Shown here in pieces: positions 1 to 10,629 of a DNA stretch of 64,000 nucleotides. This DNA comes from Prorocentrum cordatum (taxonomy: Eukaryota; Sar; Dinophyceae; Prorocentrales; Prorocentraceae), in contig CAUYUJ010016344.1 in NCBI GenBank assembly GCA_963575745.1, positions 1-64,000 of the forward strand, given 5' to 3'. The notes beneath the pieces are model-generated. The model did not search any database, was not told the origin of the DNA, and was given only the letters and a program-made list of their open reading frames with translations. The position numbers and the translations under genes are program-made. How positions within the stretch are numbered: the stretch's first letter is position 1; each line of letters begins with the position of its first letter.

Positions 1-2
1 GG

Positions 3-597
3 GGGGGGGGGGGGCGCTCGCCGAGCGCGCCCTTGATGCGCTTCTCGTCGGAGCCGTTGCTCAGCTTCTTGGCGGTCTCGTCGCGGAGAAACGCTTCTCT
101 GTTCCCGGCTGCCCCGCGGAGCCGGCGGCGATAACCCGGCAACAGAACGAACAGCTCGTCGCAGTTCTGGTCGCGCTCCTCGAAGGCGTCGAAACCCCGC
201 AGGACTTCTAGTGCCGCGTCTTCCAGAAGACGGCGGCGAGGAGCTCGGAGCGGCGGGCGTCCTTCCCGCGGGCGATGCCCTCGCGCGCGACGGACTCGAG
301 CGCGCCCGCCCTGCAGATCGCCTCGGGCACCGCGCCGACGACGTTGCTCGAAAACGGAGCTCGAGCCTCGGAGGTACATGCTTGTCGTCGTGGAAGCGCC
401 GGCGGCCTCGCCGCTTGCGCGGCACTGGCGAATCTCGGCGCAGGAGGCCTTCTCGCACAGAAGTTTGAAGCCCTTTTTGGTGAGCTCCTGCTGGCGCAGC
501 AGTTCCTTGTTGTGCTGCAACATCTCGGCGAAGAGCTCGGTCAACTCGGGGCCCTGCCCGGCAAAGGAAGGTGACTCGGCGCCGGAAAGCGCCGCCG
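3..597 (-). CDS. partial unknown open frame running off the left edge
   Basis: Reading the minus strand from about 597 down to the window edge gives one uninterrupted frame of roughly 198 codons with no stop. It begins near a stretch read as AESPSFAGQGPELTELFAEM, continues through an acidic, helix-like segment with LRQQELTKKGF, a basic Arg/Gly-rich middle, and a well-behaved end including GFDAFEERDQNCDELF and GSDEKRIKGALGE. The codons are strongly GC-ending, as expected for dinoflagellate exons, and this frame looks more protein-like than the overlapping plus-strand frames. I found no known domain. The first 14 bases of the window are a G run that would read as prolines, which may be an assembly edge or a repeat. 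The start is unclear: an intron boundary near 600 is possible. Gene status is an inference from composition and openness only. Confidence 0.4.
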
Positions 598-884
598 CGA
601 TCGCGCGGGCATGGAAGCAAACCGTCCTCGGTGGGGATCGGGAGGCTCGGGAAGGGCTCCGAAATGTCCAGCTCGGGAGAGGTTCCGAAGTGTCCAGCTC
701 GGGAAACTCGCTCCAACGCGGTTGCGGCGGAGGGGAGAGGAGGAGGCCCCGTAGAGGTACCAATGAAGCCACGAACTGTGTGAGGAGTGTGCTGAACTGG
801 GGGCCTACGAGACGCGCGGGCGCATGCGGACACCACCACTAGGGCCTTCGGTGGAGCTCCCCGTGGGGCACGAACCGCGCGCCA

Positions 885-1100
885 GACGTTCCTGACTCGG
901 GAACGGCTGAGAAAGTGAGAACCCCATGGCCCTGCCACGCGCTCGTGACTTGGGAAAGCTGAAATGGTGAGAACCCCAGCACCCTGCCACACGTTCGTGA
1001 CTTGCGACAAGGTGACATGGAGAGAACGCCATACCCCTGCCACACCCGGCGAACGGTGAAATGGTGAGACCCCATAGCCATGCCACGCGTTTTTGACGAT
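885..1100. repeat. four tandem copies of a ~52-bp repeat
   Basis: The phrase GTGAGAACCCCATGGCCCTG and close variants recurs at about 915, 967, 1019 and 1064, giving a period near 52 bases with a shortened last unit. Each unit also carries a version of CTGCCACACGTTCGTGACTTG. Copies differ by several substitutions, so this is an old minisatellite. Confidence 0.75.
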
Positions 1101-2600
1101 GCTGCTAATGAGTAGATAGCAACTTCGATTTGCAACAATATTCCGCGATGGTACAATTCGGCCTTGCCGTCCCTCTCCCCCGACCGAATCTGCACTGGCC
1201 GGGGATAGTCAACTCTCAGCCGCGAAAGAGAGTCTATTAGTATCCGGGGGGGCGGTTATTGGTCCTGCTCTGCACCGCAAGTCGCGCGAGGCTGAGCTCC
1301 TCTCCATCGGGCGTAAAGACATACCCGCCTAGTGGGAGCAAAGCACCGCGAGCTCTGACGGAACGCTCACGACTCACACCTGTAGGCACCTCAGAAATCT
1401 GAGAAACCCTTTAAGTCCCGAGCAACGCTGCCAGGGGAAGGCTCAGCCGACTTAGGATCCGTCCCAGACCCAAGCCAGTCTCAAGGACCACTGAGAGGCA
1501 CAAGCGGACCTCCTGAGACGCCGCTGTGCCCCTAAGTAGGACGTATAAAATGCTCGGATACATGACTAACCTCATGCGCGGCAGTCCTAAATAAAGGCCG
1601 CAACTCTGGCAAACAATTGCTCGCGAGGCAAACGCACTGTCTGCTTCGAGAACACCTTTGCGACAACACCGGAATCATGAGTTAACGTTCTCAGGCGCCT
1701 GAGAAAAATAATGCCCATGCTCAGGCGGACTGGGGGGCGGCGGCGGGTCCGAACATTGTCGCGATCTGTTGGGCCTTTGCCGTCGACGCCTCTTGGAACG
1801 TGCCATTTCTACGCGACGAGAGAAATACATGCAGGCTTTGACTTACCACTTGAGAACTTGTCGAATGGACATCAGGAGGAGGACGAGGAGGACGAACAAT
1901 TGTTTTTCACCACGACGACTCCATGTCACCAACTGTTATGCTGACCAGGGCGAGGGACTGAACTTGACGTTCCTCTCCCTCTTATGTGCTGGGTTTTTTT
2001 GCCCTTTGGTGAACAAATGACCACGCTGTACGTCCAGCACCAGGCAGCTCTTTGCATTGGCAATGTCCCCCTCAGCTTAACGATCCTGCCTCCCGAGCTG
2101 CACACTATTTTTTACAACAGTAACCTCCTGTGGGTTCGCTCGCTTTGCCAGCTCTCCATGCGGTGACGAATGCAAACAAAATACAATGGCCCCGGACCAG
2201 GAATTAAACAGCCAGTGCGATTGACAATCGCTTTTGCCAACCACAGTGCTCAACTCCGCTTCCCCTCATGGAAGCTATCATCACACCCCTCGGCGCGCAC
2301 GGCCGCGGGCACGTACCACCCTGAAGCACGAAAGCGGCGACGCTGTACTCTGAAGGGCCTGCCGGGTAGACGTCACCACACCCAGGGAGGAGGAGGAAGA
2401 GGAGACACAGGGGATGAGCAAGCGGGCAACTATCAACTAAAACTCTCTAGTGCGTGGACCAGTGTTCACGGCCAGTGCTGGAGAGGGTACCCGCACAGAG
2501 GACCCACACGAGCTGAAATCATCTGAGCTGGAGCGAAGCCTCATGCCTAGGCAGAGGGGCTACGCGAAGTGCGCGAGCGTACGATGCTACCAGCGAGTTG
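1101..2600. other. no gene recognised
   Basis: Mixed-composition sequence with only short open frames on either strand (the longest about 120 codons), none resembling a known family. I see no RNA gene, long repeat or terminal inverted repeat here. The composition is less GC-rich than the neighbouring LINE relic. Confidence 0.5.
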
Positions 2601-4083
2601 AAACGTGAAAGATGTGTTCGAATGGGGCAGAGGAAAGAGCAGGAGGAACAGAGAGGAATGGGAGCTGCGCTGGCACTATGGAGCGGCAGCTCGAGCCCGC
2701 TCGGAAGCCAACCACCCCTTTCCGGGCAAGACTGGGCGAACCGCCCGGCAAGTACACTTGGCGTGGCGTCTGCGCCGCCCGCGCGGAACCGACCGGCCCA
2801 CGGGCAGATGGCGCGCGCAGCAAGAAAATTCACACTCCTGCAATGCGGTACCATCCAGGAGAAACACAAACAAAAAAGCATCATGCGCCTCACCAATCAA
2901 ACTACAAGCACCGCGTCCGGGCATCGACAATGGAGAAAACACACAACACTGAAGTCACGACGACGCAGAACGTCAGCGTCGACCGCCGAGGAGGAAGGGG
3001 GAGGGGGGGGAAAGGGCGAACGAGGCGGAGAGCAGAGAGGAGGAGGGCGGTTGTGCGCTCCCGTCGGGCATGCAAGGCCTCCTCGGCCGCTCTAGCCGAC
3101 CAAGCACCACACATCGGCACCGCGATTTTGAAGAGCAACGGGGGGCGGAGGGAGGCGGAGGGGAGGAGGGCGAATGAATGCGAATGAGCGTTCCTGTCGA
3201 GCGTCCTGGCCCTCCTCGGCCGCAATTGTCCAGCCGGCCATGCTCCGCAAGCCGACGCAGCGATAAGGAGAAGGGGGGCAGAGGGAGGCGAAAAGAGAGG
3301 AGAGGGAGGAATTACGCCGAAGCTGCACCGTGGAGGCCGCTTCGAAGGCCGATTCGATTAAAAGGTTTCCTGCCAGCGTGACCGGATTTTCAAGCTTCTG
3401 GAGAAAGACCACATCGATACGAAAGCCGTATTTTTCCAGCGCTGGACAACACACTCTGATCCCACCGGGATTCCCTATCGGCCATGCGGCCGGGGCGAAA
3501 ATGGGCACCATGTCAACACGGAGAAGGGGGCAAGGAACCCAAGGGAAGCCAGGCAAGCGTCCGGCGCGGGGTCTGCCTGGGCGAACCCCCCCCCGAGCCA
3601 CTGGTGGCACCGAGGCCGCTGCCTCGGGAGTTCCTCCCCCGTGGGAGGCCCTAAACCCGAGGGGAAACAGAGGACCGCTCCCCAGACGACAACGCCAGCG
3701 ACCACAACGATAACACCGAGCACACCTGCGACGGCAAGCGCGACAGGGACGACAAAGCAAACCGACGACGGCGACAACGACGCGGGAGGGAGGGAGAGGG
3801 AGGGGCGAAAGGACAGGAGAAGGACAAGAAAGGAGGAGAGGGGGAGAGGTTGAGGAAGGGGGACGGGACGGGGGACGTAGCGGTGCACTGCCCACCCCCA
3901 GGCGCGGGGCCCCTCGGGGAGGTCGTGACTGGCGCCAGCGGCTGCCAGCCACGAGGAGCGCACAATGCAAGACAACGTGTTGCCGAGCTGCTGCGCGCCA
4001 CGCCCTCGCCACGGGAGGATCGGAAAGGAACAGGCTGGCGCTGACTATGTGCAACATGCATGCAAGGCGAGGAGGAGGGAGGA
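2601..4083. other. purine-rich, low-complexity stretch; no firm gene
   Basis: GGA/GAGG-rich sequence with two loosely similar blocks, each carrying a phrase close to CCTCCTCGGCCGC followed by a G/A-rich run (around 2980-3170 and 3205-3320). A 358-codon minus-strand frame (3092-4168) spans it, but most of it is proline, serine and arginine, as expected from pyrimidine-rich DNA. A short part near 3380-3450 (minus) reads more like protein, with YGFRIDVVFLQKLENP, but nothing around it extends the similarity. Confidence 0.4.
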
Positions 4084-4179
4084 TCATAAGTCCCAGCCGA
4101 CGCGGTGGCCAATGCCGTTGACCTTCGCGGACCAACTGGGGCCGCCGTAGAAGACAAGGTGGCACCATAACTGGGGGAG

Positions 4180-5130
4180 GTCATAGCCATTGGCCTCCTG
4201 GTCGATCATGTCCAAGCGCCTGCGAGGAGGCGCTCTGCCTCCGCATGGCTGGCCACTGCCTCGCGCAATGCATGCTGCAAAACCCGGGTCGCCACCTCGG
4301 CTGGGAAGCCGCCGTTGGCCCTGGCGGCGTTCGTGGCGCGGTAAGCTGCGTAGGCCCAAAGAGCGCCCAGCGCCAACCTCCCCTCCTGCTCCACGTCGCG
4401 CGTGCCCAACCAAGTCCGTAGCAGCCGCTCCTCGTGCAGCCGCAAGGAGTTGGCGCGAAAACGCCGGATCGTCCTCCAGCGGTTGTAGTGCTCGACGTTG
4501 TCCTGCGTGTGCCCCCCGCACCCCAGCTGAAAAACATTGTAGATCCTGGTCGTTTGCTGGAATCGGCGGGCCGTGCAGCATTCCAGTGCTGAAGACTGCC
4601 GCGACGACACGGGGCGGTTCGAGGTGCCGGAAATGCTGCATGGTGAACTCGAATCGCGTTGAAATGCTCCTCGGCGTGCCTGGCATCGCCCACCAGGCAA
4701 GCTGATGCCCGATTCGGAATTGCGGCGGGGCCCTCCTGGATTGCACAACCAGCTCCCGGGCAGCCGCCTGGAAACGGCGCCCTTCCGTAGCAACGAGCCG
4801 CTCCACGTCGCCAACAGTGGCGCCATTCCTAGCGAGCTGCGCCACCGTGCCTGACAGGACCTGGGGCGTCGCCGAATCGAACCACCCCGCCCAAGACGCC
4901 GCCCTCATGTAAGTGATAGGCGCGGCCCTGGCTGTCCCAAGCTCGAGACATCTGCCATCCAGCTGCAGACCCCCATGGACGTTGTTTTCGCAGAAAGACA
5001 TTCTCATCTGGGCGGCCCGCGCCACGACCTCGAGTGACCAGAAAGAGCGAGGCACGCCGAAGTGTTCTTGGAAGGACCACAGAACGTTCTGCACGCACCA
5101 GAAGCCAGGACCAGGTGCGGCGCGACGCAT
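4180..5130 (-). pseudogene. LINE C-terminal tail
   Basis: Downstream of the reverse transcriptase, the frames at 4206-4826 and 4084-5130 continue an element-like protein. It contains a cysteine/histidine-bearing stretch, FQLGCGGHTQDNVEHYNRW, in the position where many LINEs have a zinc-knuckle-like CCHC region, then an alanine-rich helical end (RVLQHALREAVASHAEAERL). The frames alternate, so it is decayed like the rest. I cannot see a poly(A) tail or terminal simple repeat just beyond 4150. Confidence 0.6.
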
Positions 5131-5133
5131 CGC

Positions 5134-6378
5134 CTATTCCTCTGCGAGAGGCGCATCCTCGGAGGGGAGCGCCACTTGGGAGACGAAGGACAGTACTGGC
5201 AGCGCGTAGGTGTTGTAAGCAGCTGTGGCAAAGTGCAGGCCCATCTCGCCCCAGTTCCATCCCTCCGCCCGTTCGCGAAAAAGTTTCAGCGCGGTGCCCC
5301 CGAGTTGTTCTGATCTGCCCGGCCCAACGGCGCAGCCCAGGTAGATTGTGGCGCGCTTATTGGCAAGTCCCCCCAAGCAGGGCAGGCCTCCGAGACGACT
5401 GTAGCGGCTGCTTCCACGGGACCTTCCCACAGCGGGATGCCGACCGTCTTGGAAGTTGACAACCATGCCAGACAAGACGCCGAACTCAGACAAGGCCTGC
5501 TGCAAGAGCAGCAATTGCCTCTTCACGTCTGCGAGCACGATGCCCACATCGTCCGCGAAAGCCCGAATCAGCGCCTCGGGTCCCAGTCTGCGAGCCAGCA
5601 CGCGTAACAGCAGATCCATGGCAGCTGCGAAAATCAACGGCGAGAGCGGGCACCCCTGCCAGATCCCTGAGCGTAGAGCGAAGCCGGGCCAGAGCGAGCC
5701 ACCCACCGAGACGGCGCAGTGTCCACTGTCGTACAGCGCGTCTAGCACTCGCAGCGCCCCGTCGGGCATGCCGGAGCCCTCCAAGCACCTGCGTAGAAAG
5801 CTGTGCGAGACGCCCGGAAGTCCACAAGCACCATGATCCCTTCTGGTTGCGACAACGCCGTGACGTGAGCGCTGCGTGGTGCTCGAGCTCGATTACGTTC
5901 GCGAGCATCGACCGTCCGGGGAGAAATCCTCGTTGCGCCTGCGACACCCACTCGCCCAATATTGTTCCCCAGCAGTGTTTTCAGGCTGCTGCTAAAAGCT
6001 GGTTCGATACGTCGACCAAAGAGAATGGCCGCGTGTTCTGTGGTCGATTCCTGGTCGGCTCGTCCGCGTAGGCTGCTCGCAGATCCGGCACCTCTGTCGG
6101 CGACCACGGAGCGCGCGCTGCGTTGAAAAGGGCATCCCGCCCAAGGGCCCCAGTTTCTTCCATAGCGTCACGCTAATGCCGTCCGGCCCTGGCGCGGAGG
6201 GCTGCGCCTGATCCAAAGCGGCCTCTACGTCCTCTCGCCGAACTTGCCAACGACTTGAGCCCGCGGGCATGGCTGCTGCAGCGCCCGCGCCGCACTCTTG
6301 GAGCCAAGAATCCAACTTGTCAGCGTCGACGTTCCCTTCGGCAAAAACCTCGCCCCAATGCCGGGCCAGCCCCGCCAT
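5134..6378 (-). pseudogene. LINE reverse transcriptase, frameshifted
   Basis: Reverse transcriptase motifs appear in the correct order but in changing frames. QPSAPGPDGISVTLWKK is near 6198-6160, QRGFLPGRSMLANVIELE near 5940-5880, the first catalytic aspartate in IMVLVDFRASRTAF near 5835, GIWQGCPLSPLIFAA near 5668-5635, the catalytic box AFADDVGIVLAD near 5566-5530, and the thumb segment IYLGCAVGP near 5345. Both catalytic regions retain their aspartates. At least two frameshifts separate the first aspartate from the FADD box. The domain would copy element RNA at the nicked target. Its neighbours are the endonuclease upstream and a C-terminal tail downstream. Confidence 0.88.
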
Positions 6379-6859
6379 CGCCTCTGGCGAGGTGCCGATG
6401 ACGCCCTCCTGCGTCTTCAGCGCGCAGGCTGGCCCCAGCCCGCGGCTTTAGTCTGCGGATTTTGGTTGCTACTGTCTCGCGCCGCGCTGCTGCGACGTCC
6501 GCCAGTAGCCGCGCCGAAGCGCCCCACTGAGGTCGCGCAAGTCCTGGCGGATGTCTTCCCGAGCCAGATGCAACACCCTGTCGCGCAGGATTTGGATCGC
6601 GGCCCCGTCCCCTGCGAATGCTGCCTGGATCTGGGCCCTGTCGAGCAGGCCTGGGTACTCGTCGAGCGCCCTCTGCACAGCGACCCACCGGCCGTCCTCG
6701 ACCGCACGCAGGCACCGGACAGCGCATCCTAGCCTGTCCGCGGGCGTGGTTGCAGCAGCGGTCCGCCCATCCTTGTTCATCTCCAAACTTATCGTGGTCA
6801 TCGCCCGTTTGAATAGTAGGAGCTGCCTCTGCTCCGTGTCGGGCGGATCGTCCTCGCTA

Positions 6860-7321
6860 CGGAGCTGGTCCCAGCGAAGCACCACTTGACGAGCCCAATC
6901 TGATCGTCTGGAAGGCCCCAAAGGAAGGCACTGGGCGTGCTTCTCCGGCGCCTTTGGTCGACGACCTCCGCGCCACTTCCAATGGGCGGTGCGCGGAGAG
7001 ATGCCGTTTCCAATCAAAAGCAACACACGACCATGTCCTGCTGAGCTGGTCTGCCGTGTGGACGTTGACGTACACCCAGTCCAGGCGCGAGGACTCCTGA
7101 GAGGTGCGGTGCCTGTGCTCTGGCTGCCGCACCTCGAACAAGCCATTCGGGTTGAAGAGCGCGTCCTGGACTTCGTCGTGCTCGTGCTCGTCGCCCTCGT
7201 CTGTCCACTCGCCAGAATCGAAGTGTAATCGATCCCTGGCCTCGCGCACGAAGTTCCAGTCCCCAATGGCAGTAGAAGCTGCTGCACAAAAAAAAGCCTT
7301 CAGTGCAGACAACCACTGCAC
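6860..7321 (-). pseudogene. LINE APE-like endonuclease, C-terminal half
   Basis: The frame contains AIGDWNFVREARDRLHF, which matches the GDFN motif of exonuclease/endonuclease/phosphatase-fold enzymes, then SRLDWVYVNVHTADQL (the LDR-like motif) and LSAHRPL in the place of the catalytic SDH motif. These enzymes nick target DNA to prime reverse transcription. The first half of the domain, with its catalytic Glu, is missing because the element is truncated at about 7325. The Ser-Asp-His triplet reads Ser-Ala-His, so even the retained half has probably lost activity. The linker to the reverse transcriptase follows between about 6860 and 6380 in a different frame. Confidence 0.75.
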
Positions 7322-7330
7322 AACGATACT

Positions 7331-8250
7331 TCATCCGGGCAACCAACTCAGCGTTGAGGCGAGGAGGCCTGGGGGAGGGCGGTACACGCCCCTCTTCCCT
7401 CGCAAGCTAACTTGACACTGCCACCAGGATCCCACCCACGCCCCGACGTGGGCGCTAGACGCACTGTTGTCCTTCGGAGGGGGTTTGACATATTCAACCT
7501 GCGAGAAATCACACTTCGGCCAAAGAGAAAGGAGTCTCGCAGCCAATGTTAGCACCACTCTGCTGGTGCGATCCTGGACAGAGGGCTCTGGCTGGGGGTG
7601 GGTCGCAGCCCCCAGCTTGGCCGAAAGATCAGGAAGCGGATTCCCTTGCAGAGGAGGAGGAGGAGGAGAAGGAGGAGGAGGAGGAGGCGAGACGGATGGA
7701 AGGAACGCGGGGAGAGAGGGAAGCCCAGACACCCCAGGACATGCTTTTGTTCAATGCGCGGACCCCGCTCCAGAAGGGCCCAACTCCTTCTGTCTGTCTT
7801 GCGTCCTGGATCCATTTTTGACAAACTCCCGGGGCCCAGAAGCGGCCCCCGTGGGCCGAAGCACAGGAAAACCGCCGGGACTGAAAGCATCGGATGCCAC
7901 CGGAACTCTGGGGGACGGGTTGGGAGGGCCTCCCCTGCCCCTTCCCCCCCCCCCTCTGACGGATCGCGAGGAGGCCGCCCGCGTGGGGGCCTCGATGGCG
8001 GCCTCCAGCGGCCCGCGTGCCCTCTCGAAGGCGCTGCGCCCCTCGCGCGCGTGCGCAGGGGCGGCGCGGGCGCGGGGGAGGCCCGCTCCGGCGCATCCAG
8101 GGAGAGGGGGGCGTCCAAGAGCGGGGTTCGCAGATCATGGCCAGAGGCACGTGCGCGGACGATGGGGGGGACCAGAGGGCGTACTGAAAGGAAGCGAGGG
8201 CGCTATGAGATCCCGGGAGATATCATGGCCCCGGCCATGAGCAGGAACTG
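7331..8250. other. GGA-rich interval with a short (GGA)n run
   Basis: A run of GGA/GAGGA triplets lies at about 7645-7692. Around it, overlapping frames of 90-257 codons exist on both strands, produced by a stop-poor, GC-rich composition. None shows a family resemblance. The interval separates the LINE relic from the repeat field that starts at about 8255. Confidence 0.5.
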
Positions 8251-8254
8251 TTGC

Positions 8255-8465
8255 TGACCGTGTCGCGGCGGCGGCACTGGCGACACGCTATGCCCTGCGA
8301 GCGGATGGCGTGTCGCTCCGCTCCGCGTGGTGGGAGGCGGAGAACAAGTCGAGAAGTTGACACTTGGAACTGGGGACGTGGATAGCGTGCGTGTTGTGCA
8401 GAAGCGTGGTGGGCCAAAACCAGCGGAGCGACACGCCAAGCCAAAGCTTCTGACCGCAGTCATGG
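8255..8465 (+). repeat. dispersed GCGTGTCGC repeat, copy 1
   Basis: This segment shares order and wording with 9955-10165. Both contain GGCGACACGCTATGCCCTGC, a GCGTGTCGCT box about 20 bases later, a divergent middle, then CAGCGGAGCGACACGC and CAAAGCTTCTGACCGCAGTC. The box GCGTGTCGCT and its reverse complement AGCGACACGC occur in both orientations, so single strands could fold. I see no coding and no clear target-site duplication. Confidence 0.7.
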
Positions 8466-8609
8466 TAAAGGGAAGCAATTCATGCACACTCCCCCTCTCC
8501 CAAAATTTAAAGTTGGCACGCGCGGGGAAGATTGTTGTCGAAGCGCAACTCATCAGAGCTACCACCTTTAATGATTCATTCGGGGAAAGGGGGCCTTCAG
8601 TCCGAAATT

Positions 8610-9665
8610 TAGCGTGGCTCCCGGCGTGCCCCCTGGGGCTTCCAGCGTGCCCCCATGGCTCCGGGAAATGTTCTCGCATGACTTTTTCGGGCCCAAGAGG
8701 GCCCCAAGGCGAGCCAAGAAGCCCCCAAGCGGCCTCCAAGACGGTCCAGTGAGGGCCCCGAGACGCCAAAAGATCGGCCCACGACGCCCAAGATGGCCTC
8801 ACCACGGACCAAGAGGTCTCCAAGACGCCCCACGAAGCCTCCAGTAGGCCTTCCAAGAGGGCCCCAAGAGGCAGAACTCAGTGATTTCCCTAAGGCTTTT
8901 TTTCTTGCTTTAAAAAAATGTTGTTATGCTGGTGTTTTTGTAAAGCAACAAAGATTTTGGCGTTCTCGCCTTTTCAGCTTTCCGACGCTCCAAGGCGGCC
9001 CAAGACGCCCTCAAGACCACCCCAAAACAGAACGGCCCAAGAGGCCTCCAAGTGGGCCCCAAGAGGGCTTAAGAGCGCCCCACGACGCCCAAGGGGCGCC
9101 AAAGACGGCCAAAGAGGGCCCCCAAGCGGCCTCCAAGACGGTACAAGAGCGCCCCGAGATGTTGAAAGATCGGCTTAAGATGCCCAAGATGGCCTCACAA
9201 CGGACCAAGAGGTCTCCAAGACGCCCCAAGAGGCCTCCAATACGCCTCCCAAGAGGGCCCCAAGAGGTAAAAGTGAGTGATTATCCTAAAGTTTTTGACG
9301 GATTTGGGCGTTCTCTCGGCTTTCCGACGCTCCATTACTGCCCAAGACGCCCCCAAGACCACCCCAAGACGGCCCAAGAGGCCTCCAAGAGGGCCCCCGG
9401 ACGGCCTAAGAGCGCCCCAAGACATCCCAAGAGGCGCCAAAGACGGCCAAAGAGGGCCCCAAGACGGCCCCGAAAGGGGCCCAAGAGAGGGAACACGAGC
9501 CGAAAATCCGAGCCATCCTCCCCAAGAGGTCCCCAGGAGGCCGCAAGAGGCTCCAGAGAGGCCCAAAGGAGACCCTAATTGGCCCCGAAACAGCCCCCAA
9601 GAGGCCTCTAAACTGCCTCCCAAAGGCTCCCCAGAGGCCCCCCACGAGATCCCAACGAACATGTA
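8610..9665 (+). repeat. CCAAGAGG-type degenerate minisatellite with AT-rich cores
   Basis: Roughly 1 kb built from variants of CCAAGAGGCC / CCAAGACGCC at 10-13-base spacing. Two non-repetitive, AT-richer cores interrupt it at 8878-8995 and 9270-9335. Both cores contain a GTGATT..CCTAA opening and end in a version of CGCCTTTTCAGCTTTCCGAC. Because the units lack stop codons, several frames stay open on both strands, giving apparent proteins of 60-261 residues made of Gly-Pro-Gln-Glu-Ala-like repeats. I treat these as by-products. The same family recurs, inverted, at 17254-17990 and in shorter form at 34340-34530, 34850-35130 and 36520-36800. Confidence 0.8.
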
Positions 9666-9954
9666 ATAGGCTTCATACCCACAACCCAGGCACGGTGGCG
9701 GGATATGCCGAAGAGTTTTCGGTATGGCATGAGTGTTCGCTATTTTTCTCCGAGGCCCGACCCTTTCCCCAGAAGTCCCTGATTATCTCAATACGGGGAC
9801 CCAGAAGTCCCGAGCCTTTCCCCAAGGCAATTTTTTCATCCCGGATAAGTGTTTGACGGTCCCGAGGCCCGGCGAGGGCCCCCGGAGGCAGAAAACCGCC
9901 CAAACGCCCCCGTCGTATATTTTTCCCGACGCGAGGGTTTACGGACGGAAGCTT
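9666..9954. other. no gene recognised
   Basis: Unique sequence between the minisatellite and repeat copy 2. It has two short phrases repeated in it (CCTTTCCCCAGAAGTCCC-like and CCCGAGCCTTTCCCCAAGG-like). No open frame of note. Confidence 0.5.
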
Positions 9955-10165
9955 TTGCACAGCGTGTCGCTACGGCGGCCCTGGCGACACGCTATGCCCT
10001 GCGACCGGACAGCGTGTCGCTCGGCTGCGCGGGGCGGGAGGCTTGGAAAGGATCGGCACGTGGACGCTGGGGGGCAGGAGGTGGATAGCGTGTCGCGCCG
10101 AAGCGTCTTGGGCCAGAACCAGCGGAGCGACACGCTAAGCCAAAGCTTCTGACCGCAGTCACGTC
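9955..10165 (+). repeat. dispersed GCGTGTCGC repeat, copy 2
   Basis: Second copy of the element at 8255-8465, in the same orientation about 1.7 kb away. It carries the GTGTCGC box, GGCGACACGCTATGCCCTGC, AGCGTGTCGCT, a further AGCGTGTCGC box near 10085, and the shared right end. The middle third differs strongly from copy 1, with the ends better conserved. That pattern suits a small non-autonomous element or a gene-free repeat under end-specific constraint. Confidence 0.7.
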
Positions 10166-10204
10166 ATCCGCGGCAGGGTCGTGCATCGGCCGCCCCTGGA
10201 CGAG

Positions 10205-10335
10205 GGCCGCAACCATCCCTCGGCCCTCGAACCTCAACTCTCGACCCTCGACCCTGGATGCTCGAACCTCGACCCTCGACCCAGGATCCTCGATCCTCGA
10301 ACCTGGGCCCTCGAACCTTGAACCTCGAGCTTCTT
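10205..10335. repeat. CTCGACCCTCGAACC minisatellite
   Basis: About 130 bases made of short variants of CCTCGACC and CCTCGAACC at 6-12-base spacing. The minus strand reads as a Gly/Ser/Arg/Val-Glu repeat without stops; I do not call it a gene. Confidence 0.75.
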
Positions 10336-10629
10336 GGCCGCCCCGCGGGAGAGCTTGGCCCCACACCCCGTGCTCTCCCCGGGCGGGCGGGCAGGACGGA
10401 GGAGCGGAGGCTGGGCGGGGCTCTGGAACTCCAGGCAGGCCCCGCGCGCCGTCGCATGGAGCACGCGTCGGGCCCTCGGAAGGGGGGCCACGGGGGCCAC
10501 GAGGCGGGCGGCCCGCAGGAGGCGAGGCGAGGCACAGGTGCGTCGTTACTGTGCAGTGGTGACGTGCGCAATCGCGAAATCGTAAACGCACAACAGCTGA
10601 TCGTTTGTGCGCAGTGGGCTCGTCGCCGC

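Larger units (their letters stand above)
4084..7330 (-). mobile_element. 5'-truncated LINE retrotransposon relic
   Basis: On the minus strand this interval reads, in order, the C-terminal half of an APE-type endonuclease, a linker, reverse transcriptase motifs and a C-terminal tail. The recognisable motifs lie in at least three reading frames, so the copy is dead. The 5' end begins inside the endonuclease just before the GDWN motif, which is the usual 5' truncation left by abortive target-primed reverse transcription. The domain order is that of non-LTR retrotransposons with an APE endonuclease. No target-site duplication was identified. Confidence 0.85.

Noticed and set aside
8793-9578. 261-codon protein made of Gly-Pro-Gln-Glu-Ala-Pro-Arg repeats
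   Set aside because: The same DNA is open in several frames on both strands because the CCAAGAGG unit lacks stops; similar frames appear wherever the repeat occurs.
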